Origin: Planctomycetota bacterium
Lineage (GTDB): Bacteria; Planctomycetota; Phycisphaerae; Phycisphaerales; SM1A02
Direction: 5' to 3'
Assembly (NCBI GenBank): GCA_003671025.1
Contig: QWPW01000002.1
Span: 1-46,295 of the forward strand
DNA: 46,295 bases
Every line of letters begins with the position of its first letter. Position 1 is the first letter of the stretch. This document shows positions 8,331 through 15,492 of this stretch, one piece after another. Under the pieces are notes generated by a model. The model was not told where the DNA came from and ran no database searches. It worked only from the letters and a program-made list of their open reading frames with translations. The translations under genes and the position numbers were made by a program.

Positions 8331-8434
8331 GCGCGTGCTCCTTCGAGCAAACTGAACTCCGCCGATCGGCCCTATCCGCTGCGTGCGGCAATTGCCGATT
8401 GCGCGGTGCAATTTGTTGATGTAGACTCAAACGC

Positions 8435-9808
8435 ATGAGCGTTACGTATCGCCTCGCACTTTGGATCGGCGCGCTCGGAACGCCTAACGCAAGCGGGATC
8501 CTCACTTACCCGATCCTCACCAACCAACACACGGCCCCACTCCGCGCCGTCGCTGAGGAAGAGAATCCCGTCACCTACTACCGCATGGTTGTTCCGCGCG
8601 TCTTACAAGACGATTGGCTGCGGGCGGCGGAAGCACTCGGAGCAAGCGCGCCCAAAACCGAAGACGTCATCAAGGCCGTGAACGAGTACGACCAAGCACT
8701 GGAGAAAATCTCCAGCGATATCGGGCAGTTCTGTGCGGAGCGACGACTCAAGGAGCAATTGGCAGAGATCGCGGCGGGCGGCGGCGCTCCTATCGCGGCT
8801 GTCTCAATTGCTCGCGATTGTTTTGACCGACTCAAGAGTCGGAGTTGGCCCGAAGCTGACAACGCGATCGAAGAGACGTGGCGTCGGCTCACCGCCAATA
8901 TCGATCCGCAAGACGCCATCGCCGTTGCTCGCGCCGACCGCGCGCAAGCGACATTTCTTCGTGGGGTCTATCTACGCCAGGTCGCGAACCCCGATGGTTG
9001 GAGTAACACCGGAGAAGGAGTGGATCTTCGGGACCTTCTTGTGAACCGGGTTGCTCGGCACGCGGTGTCAAAGGAGTTCGCCGGTGTCGCCGCGCTGCTC
9101 GCTGGAACGGCGTCGCCTTCGGAAGATCCCCGCGTCGCTGCGGGCGCGGCGGAAGTTGAACGGATCGTCGCCGAGTATGAAGCACATTCGTTCAATCTCG
9201 TCAGAGATTACTTTCGTGCCTACAGGGCGAATGCTGCAAAGCTACCCACCCAAAAGGAAGATCCGCGAGCGTTTTCTGAATCAAGACACAAACGGAGCAT
9301 CGACGCCGCTCGACTGGTGAGTGGTCATCTGTTCGAGGCGATTGATCAAGTCTCCACTGCGCTGGCTCAACATGTAGGGATCGAGGCGCAGGGTGATTGG
9401 GAAGACGTAGCGTGGGCCGCTGTGTTTCCGATGCTGGTCCAGCCCGAGCTTCCGACGCGCGCATTCGGTTGGATCGAGTCCAGCCAACCCCCCGCCGATA
9501 CTCTGGTCGCGTGCCGCAACATCTACAGCCGCTATTTAGAGAGCCGCGTCCCGCTGCGCAAGCAAATGATCGAGGCACTGATCGAGGCCAAACGGACAAG
9601 CGCGATTCCTCTCGGCGCTGAGTCGAGGAAATCGCAAGAACTCGAAACTCGCATGGCGAGTCTCTTGGCGAGTCGTCAAGCGCTGTCGACCGCCGCCGTC
9701 GATGAGCTGCGGGCGACCCTTGATGCCAAGACCAGTGCCGAGCTTGAGAAGTTCCTCAGCGCCGTTTCACGGCAATGGGATCCCGCGCGAAAGTGGAAAA
9801 ATCTTTAA
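8435..9808 (+). CDS. Uncharacterised helical protein, first gene of the island
   Basis: The 457-residue product is not recognised. Residues 7-15 (LALWIGALG) are hydrophobic and followed by a Thr/Pro/Asn stretch, so a weak signal peptide is possible. The rest is predicted to be mostly alpha-helical, rich in Ala, Glu and Arg, with few cysteines and no nucleotide-binding or metal motif that can be seen. A Trp-containing stretch near 345-365 (GDWEDVAWAAVFP, then AFGWIESSQ) may mark a conserved core. The stop is followed after 13 bp by the next start, which has its own GAGGT, so the genes form one transcription unit. Confidence 0.75.
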   Translation: MSVTYRLALWIGALGTPNASGILTYPILTNQHTAPLRAVAEEENPVTYYRMVVPRVLQDDWLRAAEALGASAPKTEDVIKAVNEYDQALEKISSDIGQFCAERRLKEQLAEIAAGGGAPIAAVSIARDCFDRLKSRSWPEADNAIEETWRRLTANIDPQDAIAVARADRAQATFLRGVYLRQVANPDGWSNTGEGVDLRDLLVNRVARHAVSKEFAGVAALLAGTASPSEDPRVAAGAAEVERIVAEYEAHSFNLVRDYFRAYRANAAKLPTQKEDPRAFSESRHKRSIDAARLVSGHLFEAIDQVSTALAQHVGIEAQGDWEDVAWAAVFPMLVQPELPTRAFGWIESSQPPADTLVACRNIYSRYLESRVPLRKQMIEALIEAKRTSAIPLGAESRKSQELETRMASLLASRQALSTAAVDELRATLDAKTSAELEKFLSAVSRQWDPARKWKNL

Positions 9809-9821
9809 CCGAGGTCATTGC

Positions 9822-10217
9822 ATGAATCGCATCAGTCGCATGTTGTCCGCTGGAGCCAAGACATCCGTCCCTGTTGGCGTCGCCGCCTTGACTATGTTCG
9901 CGGAACGACCGTCGGGAGGCCAGGTGGTGTATGACTGGCGGCCGTATCACGACTGCGTCGTGTCTGGCAAGTGCTTGGCCTCGAACACGGTTTGCGCAGG
10001 GCCTGCAGTTGCGGGCAAACCGTGCCGCTTTTGCGGCAACCCGCTGACTATCTACGAATGCGAGTTCTCGATCTTCCAGAACTGCTACGAGCTTGTGTTG
10101 ACTCCGTCGAGCTTCGACTGCGGTCAAATGTACGTAGGAGTGTGCAGCCCCACGGGAATGTTTTGTGTCTCAGGGGTGGCCAACGGCCGCACCTGTCCGC
10201 GCCCGGACTGTTACTGA
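9822..10217 (+). CDS. Small exported cysteine-rich protein
   Basis: The 131-residue product starts with MNRISRMLSAGAK and a hydrophobic run to about residue 26, consistent with a signal peptide. The remaining roughly 100 residues contain 12 cysteines in spaced pairs (DC/KC, VC, PC..C, EC, NC, DC, VC, FC, TC, DC), as in a disulfide-stabilised extracellular or periplasmic protein, and end in PRPDCY. No enzyme motif is seen. The start is fixed by GAGGT six bases upstream of ATG 9822. Its partner genes on either side are the helical protein and the DUF1573-like membrane protein, which suggests a joint role at the cell surface. Family unknown. Confidence 0.75.
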   Translation: MNRISRMLSAGAKTSVPVGVAALTMFAERPSGGQVVYDWRPYHDCVVSGKCLASNTVCAGPAVAGKPCRFCGNPLTIYECEFSIFQNCYELVLTPSSFDCGQMYVGVCSPTGMFCVSGVANGRTCPRPDCY

Positions 10218-10300
10218 ACCCAGGTTGGGTCGTTGAAACAGAATGGGTTGGGAGTCGTGCGCCTACACCTCAAGTGAGAGCTTGCAATCGGAGTCCTCAA

Positions 10301-12271
10301 ATGCGCAGCGCGATGTTTCTCAGGTTTATGACGAACCTGCCCCTCATGTTGGTCGCGAACCTGCCCCTCATGTTGGTCGCGACCCTGCCCCCCGCAGTGT
10401 GCGCAAGCGCTCCGCCAATGCTTCCAGCGACCGAGGCACAGCGGGAGCGGCTCTGCCACTCGCTTCAAGAGGCCATGGCGCGCGTCGACCTCGACGCAAC
10501 TTGGTCGATCAGACTTGAGTTTGGCGAGACCGCACGCACAGCGCTTCAACAGGAAGCGCAAACGGGCACGGTTCGAATCGTCGCGCTTGGCGACCGCATG
10601 TGGGCCTCGGTCCACTGGGATCGGCTTGGATCAATGCCGGGATCGGACAAAGAGATGGTGGTGCGCGGCGACGATCTGCCAATTCTCACGCGCGATGGTT
10701 CAAACGGCGCGTTCTCCACCAGCATCGCGGACTTTCCCAATCTTGGAATTGTGGGCGAGGATCTGCCCATCCTTGCGCAATGGTTCCGACGCAGCCCCTC
10801 AGTTGCGTTCGAGACCCTGCCCCAAGCCATTCTTGCCTACCCATCGGAGGCCGTGGAGTTCCAGGTCAACGGCCAGGTGCTGCTCCGTGTGCTCTCGCTT
10901 GTCGGAGCGGCATCCGATTTTGATTCGGTGCTGGTACTCGAGGGGGAGCCAACCTTGAGACTTGCCGCCATGCGTTTGCTTCCGAGTCAACCCGGCAAAC
11001 CCGCTGGCGAAGATGCTGTGGCCAATGGCGGTGAGGCGCAGGTTTCGTCTTGGGTTCGAATCGGCGAGAGCAACGTTCCAGCGCGCCTTGAGCGCACCAA
11101 CTATGCGTGGTTCCCACACCAAGAGAAACAAGATATCCAGAGGACGATTTATGAGCTGGTGTCAAGCGGTCCTGCGAGTTCGGATCCGATTCGACTCGCC
11201 GATCTTGCGGAGTGGACTGCAACCAACTCCACGGTGGCCGACGACCGAGTTGGTGTCGTGAGTCGCATCGGCGATGACACATTGAGTCTCGGCGGAACGA
11301 GGCATCGACTGAGGCGCCCCCTCCGCTCCGAGGATGTGCTCGGCAAGGAGCTGCTCACCTCGCTTTGTGTGGGCGAGGAGATCGCGCCGACCCCAATCAG
11401 AATCACCGATGCCGCGTCTCAAGCCGTCGCGGAAGGCGAATCAGATGTGGCAGAAGCGCCGTGGCGGATGAAAACCAGTTGGATTGCGCCGATTGTCGGT
11501 GTCCTGCTCTGGAGCGGCGCGCTTCTCGTCTTGCGTCGTCGTCGGACCGATTCAACCAAGAGAAACTCTGTGGTGCCACGCCTCGCGGCTGCGGCTGGTC
11601 TCGCGCTCATCGTTGGTAGCGCGGCGTATTCCATTTGGCAGCGGGATGCTGCGCTCGAATCGGGGCGGCTCTACGACTTGGGAACCGTCGTCATCGCGGA
11701 GGGAACCGGCCTCGCAGACGGGGCCGTCGAGTTCACTGCGCACGCGGACCACGAGCGAAACGTCGTGGCGTTGCAGCCTTCCTGTGCGTGCCTGAAGGCT
11801 CAACTGTCGAGGACGCGCATTGCGAAAGGCGAGCGACTTGTGGTGCCGGTCAGTCTCAGCCTCTCCTCAAGCGGTGAGAAGCAAGCCTTCCTGACCGCAG
11901 TCTTCGACGACGGCGAGCATGAGGTCGTACATGTGCGCGCCACCGGAGTCATAGGAGCGAGTGACCGCAGACCGCGCGTGAGTTCGATGCTGACGTTTCT
12001 CCCCAACCACTCGGAGGCGTCGATCACCGTGTTGCTTCCATATCCGAGAATGCCGGCGCCCGCGATTGATTGGCGACTGCCGCCCGAGGTGACTGTCAGC
12101 ACCCTGCGTACGCGATACCTCGTTCCCCTGCAAGAAAGAGACGAGGGTCAGTGGGAAGTGACGACCACCTTTGCTCGTGATGATGCTCAGAGCCGTGCGC
12201 TGATTGGTACCGCGGTGATGGAGGTGGACGGTGCGCAGGTCGCCGCTGCCATGATGGTTGGCATTCGTTGA
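10301..12271 (+). CDS. Membrane protein with exported N-terminal domain and DUF1573-like C-terminal domain
   Basis: The 656-residue product has a signal sequence (to about residue 38, ending AVCASA), a roughly 350-residue exported domain rich in beta-type sequence (possibly LolA-like, weak), two membrane segments (about 394-414 and 426-446, separated by RRRR), and a C-terminal domain from about 457. The last part reads YDLGTVV, then QPSCACLK, then a beta-rich stretch, the pattern of DUF1573 (DFG.v, sCGC) with CAC in place of CGC. Both large domains would face the periplasm. The signal peptide contains a perfect 24-bp tandem duplication. ATG 10301 was chosen because everything upstream in frame overlaps the Cys-rich gene; ATG 10313 is an alternative. 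Confidence 0.7.
   Translation: MRSAMFLRFMTNLPLMLVANLPLMLVATLPPAVCASAPPMLPATEAQRERLCHSLQEAMARVDLDATWSIRLEFGETARTALQQEAQTGTVRIVALGDRMWASVHWDRLGSMPGSDKEMVVRGDDLPILTRDGSNGAFSTSIADFPNLGIVGEDLPILAQWFRRSPSVAFETLPQAILAYPSEAVEFQVNGQVLLRVLSLVGAASDFDSVLVLEGEPTLRLAAMRLLPSQPGKPAGEDAVANGGEAQVSSWVRIGESNVPARLERTNYAWFPHQEKQDIQRTIYELVSSGPASSDPIRLADLAEWTATNSTVADDRVGVVSRIGDDTLSLGGTRHRLRRPLRSEDVLGKELLTSLCVGEEIAPTPIRITDAASQAVAEGESDVAEAPWRMKTSWIAPIVGVLLWSGALLVLRRRRTDSTKRNSVVPRLAAAAGLALIVGSAAYSIWQRDAALESGRLYDLGTVVIAEGTGLADGAVEFTAHADHERNVVALQPSCACLKAQLSRTRIAKGERLVVPVSLSLSSSGEKQAFLTAVFDDGEHEVVHVRATGVIGASDRRPRVSSMLTFLPNHSEASITVLLPYPRMPAPAIDWRLPPEVTVSTLRTRYLVPLQERDEGQWEVTTTFARDDAQSRALIGTAVMEVDGAQVAAAMMVGIR
10334..10381 (+). 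repeat. 24-bp tandem duplication inside a signal peptide
   Basis: Two perfect adjacent copies encode NLPLMLVA twice in the hydrophobic core of the signal sequence. The length is a multiple of three, so the frame is kept and the core is simply lengthened. Confidence 0.95.
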
Positions 12272-12417
12272 GTGCAGACGGGCAGAGCGGCGAGACGAGA
12301 AGCAATTGAGGAGCGCGGCTTTTCCCTCTTGGCGCGCCGCGCCTGCTTTCGCGTAGACGCGTGGACTTCGCCGCGTGGATCTGCGCGGCATCAAAGAGCC
12401 GCATGCGCTAACGCCAT

Positions 12418-12550
12418 CACTCCAAAAAACGAACAACCCGCGGCATCCTGCCACGGGTTTGCTCGATTTCCGGCGGCGACTGAAGGACTCAGTTACGCGC
12501 GCGCAGACAGGATTCCACTGCTCACTTGACGGCCGAAGTTCGCGGGATTG
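12418..12550. repeat. Direct repeat, right copy (133 bp identical to 8103-8235)
   Basis: This copy belongs to the intact EF-hand gene: it holds the final codons and stop (12493) plus the terminator at 12422-12460. It begins 146 bp after the stop of the DUF1573-like gene; that 146-bp gap holds one 7-bp GC hairpin (12313-12342) and nothing else recognisable. Confidence 0.95.
12422..12460 (-). terminator. Intrinsic terminator of the EF-hand gene
   Basis: On the minus strand a 10-bp stem (AACCCGTGGC with GCCGCGGGTT, one G-U pair) encloses AGGAT and is followed by GTTCGTTTTTTG. It lies 33 bp after the EF-hand gene stop. Confidence 0.9.
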
Positions 12551-13380
12551 CTCAGCATGTGCTGGATGCGCGCGAAGGCTGCGGTGTCTGGCGTCGGTCG
12601 CATTCCCGAGAACGCGTCGCCCCATCGGCGCGCGAACGCGCTGGGCGATGCTTCAGGAAACTGATCGCGAAAGTGATTGAAGTCGACCATGAGCGCTTTG
12701 GTCATCTCTTCGCGGCCAACCTTGCCGCTGCCATCGAGATCGAGTCGCTCGAAGATCTTGCTGCCGTGATGGAAGTCAGATGCGATCACTGATCCATCTT
12801 GATCGGCATCGCGTGAAGCGAAGGCTGATTCGACGAGTCCTTCCACCAACTTTAGCGGTGAAGGAGTCGCGCCGCCCGCAGGGAGTGACTGTCCGTTCAG
12901 CATCGTGGCGAGATCTTGCGCGTTGACCGAACCGTTGCCGTCTTGATCGCCGCCGGTCGCATTCGACCACGCAGCGTTAGCGGCGGCATCGCCCTGACCG
13001 CTAAGTGCTTGCGCGAGATCTTGCGCGTCAATCGTGCCATCTCCGTTGAGGTCAGAAGCACCGCCCTGTCCCCAATTTCCGAGGACCGATCCCGTGCCCG
13101 AGTTCTGTTGACTTGAGGCCAGCGAAAGATCAGAGGCATCGACGATGCCGTCGACGTTGAGGTCGGCGAGAGGATTCGACGTTCCCCAATGCGCGAGCAC
13201 CGTCGCAACATCGACTTGCTGCTGCGCGGGTCCGCCGAGGATTCCGCTTGCTTGCGATGTCGTCTCGGACGGGGTGGTGGCGGTTGCAGGCGCGAAGGGA
13301 AGTTGTGCGTTCGCCGCCGGCTGAGGATGTTTGATCGCGCGCATGGGCGCGGCGTGAAGAGATGAACCGTTGATTTGCAT
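12493..13380 (-). CDS. Protein with five EF-hand calcium-binding loops
   Basis: The 295-residue protein has five canonical 12-residue loops: 73-84 (DLNVDGIVDASD), 110-121, 145-156, 191-202 and 214-225 (DLDGSGKVGREE). The first three are spaced like dockerin-type repeats (VLAHWG and VLGNWG precede loops 1 and 2); the last two form an EF-hand pair. The C-terminal 60 residues (FNHFRDQFP to ILSARA) are of unknown function. Residues 1-50 are Pro/Ala/Thr-rich, with no signal peptide or membrane segment. The start is fixed by AAAGGAG at 13388-13394, seven bases upstream. Calcium binding is likely, but the partner is unknown. Its 3' end is duplicated at 8.1-8.33 kb. Confidence 0.9.
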   Translation of the reverse strand: MQINGSSLHAAPMRAIKHPQPAANAQLPFAPATATTPSETTSQASGILGGPAQQQVDVATVLAHWGTSNPLADLNVDGIVDASDLSLASSQQNSGTGSVLGNWGQGGASDLNGDGTIDAQDLAQALSGQGDAAANAAWSNATGGDQDGNGSVNAQDLATMLNGQSLPAGGATPSPLKLVEGLVESAFASRDADQDGSVIASDFHHGSKIFERLDLDGSGKVGREEMTKALMVDFNHFRDQFPEASPSAFARRWGDAFSGMRPTPDTAAFARIQHMLSNPANFGRQVSSGILSARA

Positions 13381-13387
13381 GAGAGAG

Positions 13388-13394
13388 CTCCTTT
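13388..13394 (-). promoter_or_regulatory. Strong ribosome binding site deciding the EF-hand start
   Basis: AAAGGAG on the minus strand lies 7 bases before ATG 13380. It rules out a start 15 codons upstream at 13425. Confidence 0.85.
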
Positions 13395-13687
13395 GGGCAA
13401 ACGGGCACGGATTGCGGCACACCATGCCGCGTGCTCACCTCATGCAATGGGTGTGCCTCTCGATGTGACTTCGTTGCAGCGGTCGCGTGCGTGATTTACG
13501 CGGCCTTATTGATGCGTTGCACAGCGCCGTGATCAACACGGTGTTCAGCGCGGTGTTCAGCGCATGCACCGAGGCAAACGCAAACGCGCGGCAATGACGC
13601 GTGGGGCGCGAGAATTGCGCCATCGCGTTTTGACGGGGGATTCACGCAGCGATTGTCTCGGTGGCGCGCGCGTCAGCCCCGACGCAT
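13395..13687. other. Gap between the EF-hand gene and rlmE
   Basis: About 290 bp without a credible gene. It should hold the promoter of the EF-hand gene, but no confident -35/-10 pair is seen. A 12-bp unit (CGGTGTTCAGCG) occurs twice in tandem at 13539-13562. Confidence 0.6.
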
Positions 13688-13729
13688 CAGTCCCAACCCT
13701 TCAGTCCCAACCCTTCAGTCCCAACCTTT
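13688..13729. repeat. Three tandem 14-bp units spanning the rlmE stop codon
   Basis: Units at 13688-13701, 13702-13715 and 13716-13729 (the third has one change). On the minus strand each contains GGTTGGGACTGA, so the last three codons and the stop of rlmE (Gly-Trp-Asp-stop) are present three times, linked by AG. The first one read ends the protein. Confidence 0.93.
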
Positions 13730-14365
13730 GGAACGCTTGCGCTTAGGCAACAACGCATCCTCGACCGTTTGCGCGCGTCCGTCGTTGCCGCGAAAACCGT
13801 GGCAAATCACGAACATCTCGACACTCTCGGCACGCGACGCGCGCGGCTTGTAGCCCTTCGCTTCGTCGAACATGCGCGTCGAGCGCTTGAGCACCTCGGG
13901 GTATTCGGCGCCTTCGAAGATCTTCATGACGAGGTTGCCGCCGACACGCAGCCACAACGCGGCGCGATCGAGCAATTCGTGACACAAGCGCGCGGAACGA
14001 AACCCATCGCCCATCGGGTCACCCGTGGTGTCGGGAGCCATGTCCGAAAGAATGACATCGAAAGGATGTCCGCCCAATTCGTTCAACTCAAGATCACGCA
14101 GATCCGCTTGCAACAAGTGCACGTTGGGCGGATAGCCGCCAGGGTTGATGAGTTTGAGATCGACGGCGACGACTTCGCCCTTGGGTCCCACGCGCGTGGC
14201 CGCAACCTGCGACCAACTGCCGGGCGCTGCACCCGCATCAAGCACTCGATTTCCTCGACGAATCACGCGACTGCGATCATCGATGTGAATCAGCTTGTAG
14301 GCCGCGCGTGAGCGATAGCCCTCTTCTTTGGCGAGACGAAACCAGTGGTCTTGAACTTCCTTCAC
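13715..14365 (-). CDS. rlmE: 23S rRNA (uridine-2'-O-)-methyltransferase, RlmE/FtsJ family
   Basis: The 216-residue enzyme transfers a methyl group from S-adenosylmethionine to a uridine ribose in the peptidyl-transferase region of 23S rRNA. The SAM site is DAGAAPGSWSQ (43-53). The catalytic set is Lys24 (RSRAAYKL), Asp108 (SDMAP), Lys148 (VMKIFEG) and probably Glu183 (SRAESVEMF). Length matches E. coli RlmE (209). The start is GTG at 14365, where the family N-terminus (WF.lAKeeGYRSRAAYKL) begins. The C-terminal KRKRSKGWD tail ends in the 14-bp repeat array. The 87 bp to the next gene upstream show no feature. Confidence 0.94.
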   Translation of the reverse strand: MKEVQDHWFRLAKEEGYRSRAAYKLIHIDDRSRVIRRGNRVLDAGAAPGSWSQVAATRVGPKGEVVAVDLKLINPGGYPPNVHLLQADLRDLELNELGGHPFDVILSDMAPDTTGDPMGDGFRSARLCHELLDRAALWLRVGGNLVMKIFEGAEYPEVLKRSTRMFDEAKGYKPRASRAESVEMFVICHGFRGNDGRAQTVEDALLPKRKRSKGWD

Positions 14366-14452
14366 GACGAGACTGTACCGCGCGCGCGCGTCTGAGGATC
14401 CGTTGCCAACGTCATCGCGTCATAGGTTGCGCATGAGGACATCGTGATCAAC

Positions 14453-15343
14453 TCACGGATCGACAATCACAAATCCAACGTCGGTGGGATTGGGCACGAT
14501 GGCGACGCGGATACGTTTTTCGCTTGTGCGCAGGATGACGGGATTCGTGCCTTGATTGAGCACGGCGACGAAATGATCGTGATCGTTGGTGGGGTCAAGC
14601 GCAAGCCAGTGGCCGAATTCGCAGCGTTGACGGACTTCGCCGCCGAAAGACTCGCAATCAAACGCGCCCTTCGATTCACCGCGCACGCGATAGTCAATCG
14701 TGCCATCGCTGGTGACAATCGTCATCGCATCGATCATCGGCCACGGCGTCATCATGCGCACATCGCCGCGACTGGTCTCGATGTCGACCGCGCCTTGGTT
14801 TTCGATCACGGTGACATCGCCCTTGGTGGTGCGCACCTTCACTGTGTCGAGTGCGGGCGTGACCACCAGGATTTCCATGTGATGAAAGTACTCTTCAGAG
14901 TTCGGTGTATCCGTGCGAATCACCAGCGTTTCGCCGCCGCCCGCGCGTGGTTGCAACGACGCGGTCCACTGCGCATCGTCGAGTGCTTCGCGCGATTCGG
15001 CCCAACGACCCAATCCATGCGTCGAGACGCGACGAACTTCAACCACCGTGCGTTCCACTTTGCGATCAGCGCGCACCACGACATCGCCGGCGAAGTTGTC
15101 GATGTCCACCGCAACTGATCCCGTGGTCGTGAGCTCGAGTGGCTCGTCGGTGGTGAACGTGTGCGCCATCGCCGCGTCGGTCACCGCTTCTGTCGTGGAG
15201 AGAATTTGGTCCTCGAGATTGCGGTGCGGTGAGCACGCACTCATCGTCAGGAGCGCGCTCGCGGCAAGACCCACCGCGACAGTCGCGGGCGCAAGCAAAC
15301 GTGCGGAAGAAGGGATGGGGGTATGAGGGCAGTGATTCGTCAT
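14453..15343 (-). CDS. DUF4097-like lipoprotein
   Basis: The 296-residue product has a lipoprotein signal: hydrophobic residues 18-33, then MSAC with Cys37. The mature part starts helical, then shows repeating short beta strands (VDIDNFAGDVVV, VKVRTTKGDVTV, VDIETSRGDVRM, MTIVTSDGTIDY), the pattern of DUF4097-type beta-helical putative adhesins. It is probably an envelope protein attached by lipid; the function is not known. The start at 15343 (ATG) was preferred over one 22 codons upstream because it places the lipobox normally. It is transcribed divergently from the esterase gene, leaving about 150 bp for both promoters. Confidence 0.75.
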   Translation of the reverse strand: MTNHCPHTPIPSSARLLAPATVAVGLAASALLTMSACSPHRNLEDQILSTTEAVTDAAMAHTFTTDEPLELTTTGSVAVDIDNFAGDVVVRADRKVERTVVEVRRVSTHGLGRWAESREALDDAQWTASLQPRAGGGETLVIRTDTPNSEEYFHHMEILVVTPALDTVKVRTTKGDVTVIENQGAVDIETSRGDVRMMTPWPMIDAMTIVTSDGTIDYRVRGESKGAFDCESFGGEVRQRCEFGHWLALDPTNDHDHFVAVLNQGTNPVILRTSEKRIRVAIVPNPTDVGFVIVDP

Positions 15344-15492
15344 GTGTGTGAGCTCCAACGCGATCGATGAATGCGTGCATCGAATCGGCGCGCCGCCATG
15401 TATCGGCACGCGTAGCGGGTATCAATCACCACATGGCGCGACGACTTGACCAACTCTGGCCTCGTGGCACCCCTCAGCGCTGGCCAGGCGCG

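Larger units (their letters stand above)
8103..12550. mobile_element. Candidate inserted or duplicated island bounded by direct repeats
   Basis: The block from the left repeat (8103-8235) to the right repeat (12418-12550) holds three co-directional genes with no housekeeping role. Its coding sequence looks poorer in CGCG runs than its neighbours. The repeats carry the 3' end of the EF-hand gene, as when an element integrates into a gene end and restores it, or when a tandem duplication later decays. No integrase, transposase or terminal inverted repeat is seen, so the mechanism is open. Recombination between the repeats would delete the block and leave the EF-hand gene intact. Confidence 0.5.

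Noticed and set aside
9971-10300. N-terminal extension of the DUF1573-like protein by 110 codons
   Set aside because: It overlaps the Cys-rich gene in another frame and would bury the signal peptide.
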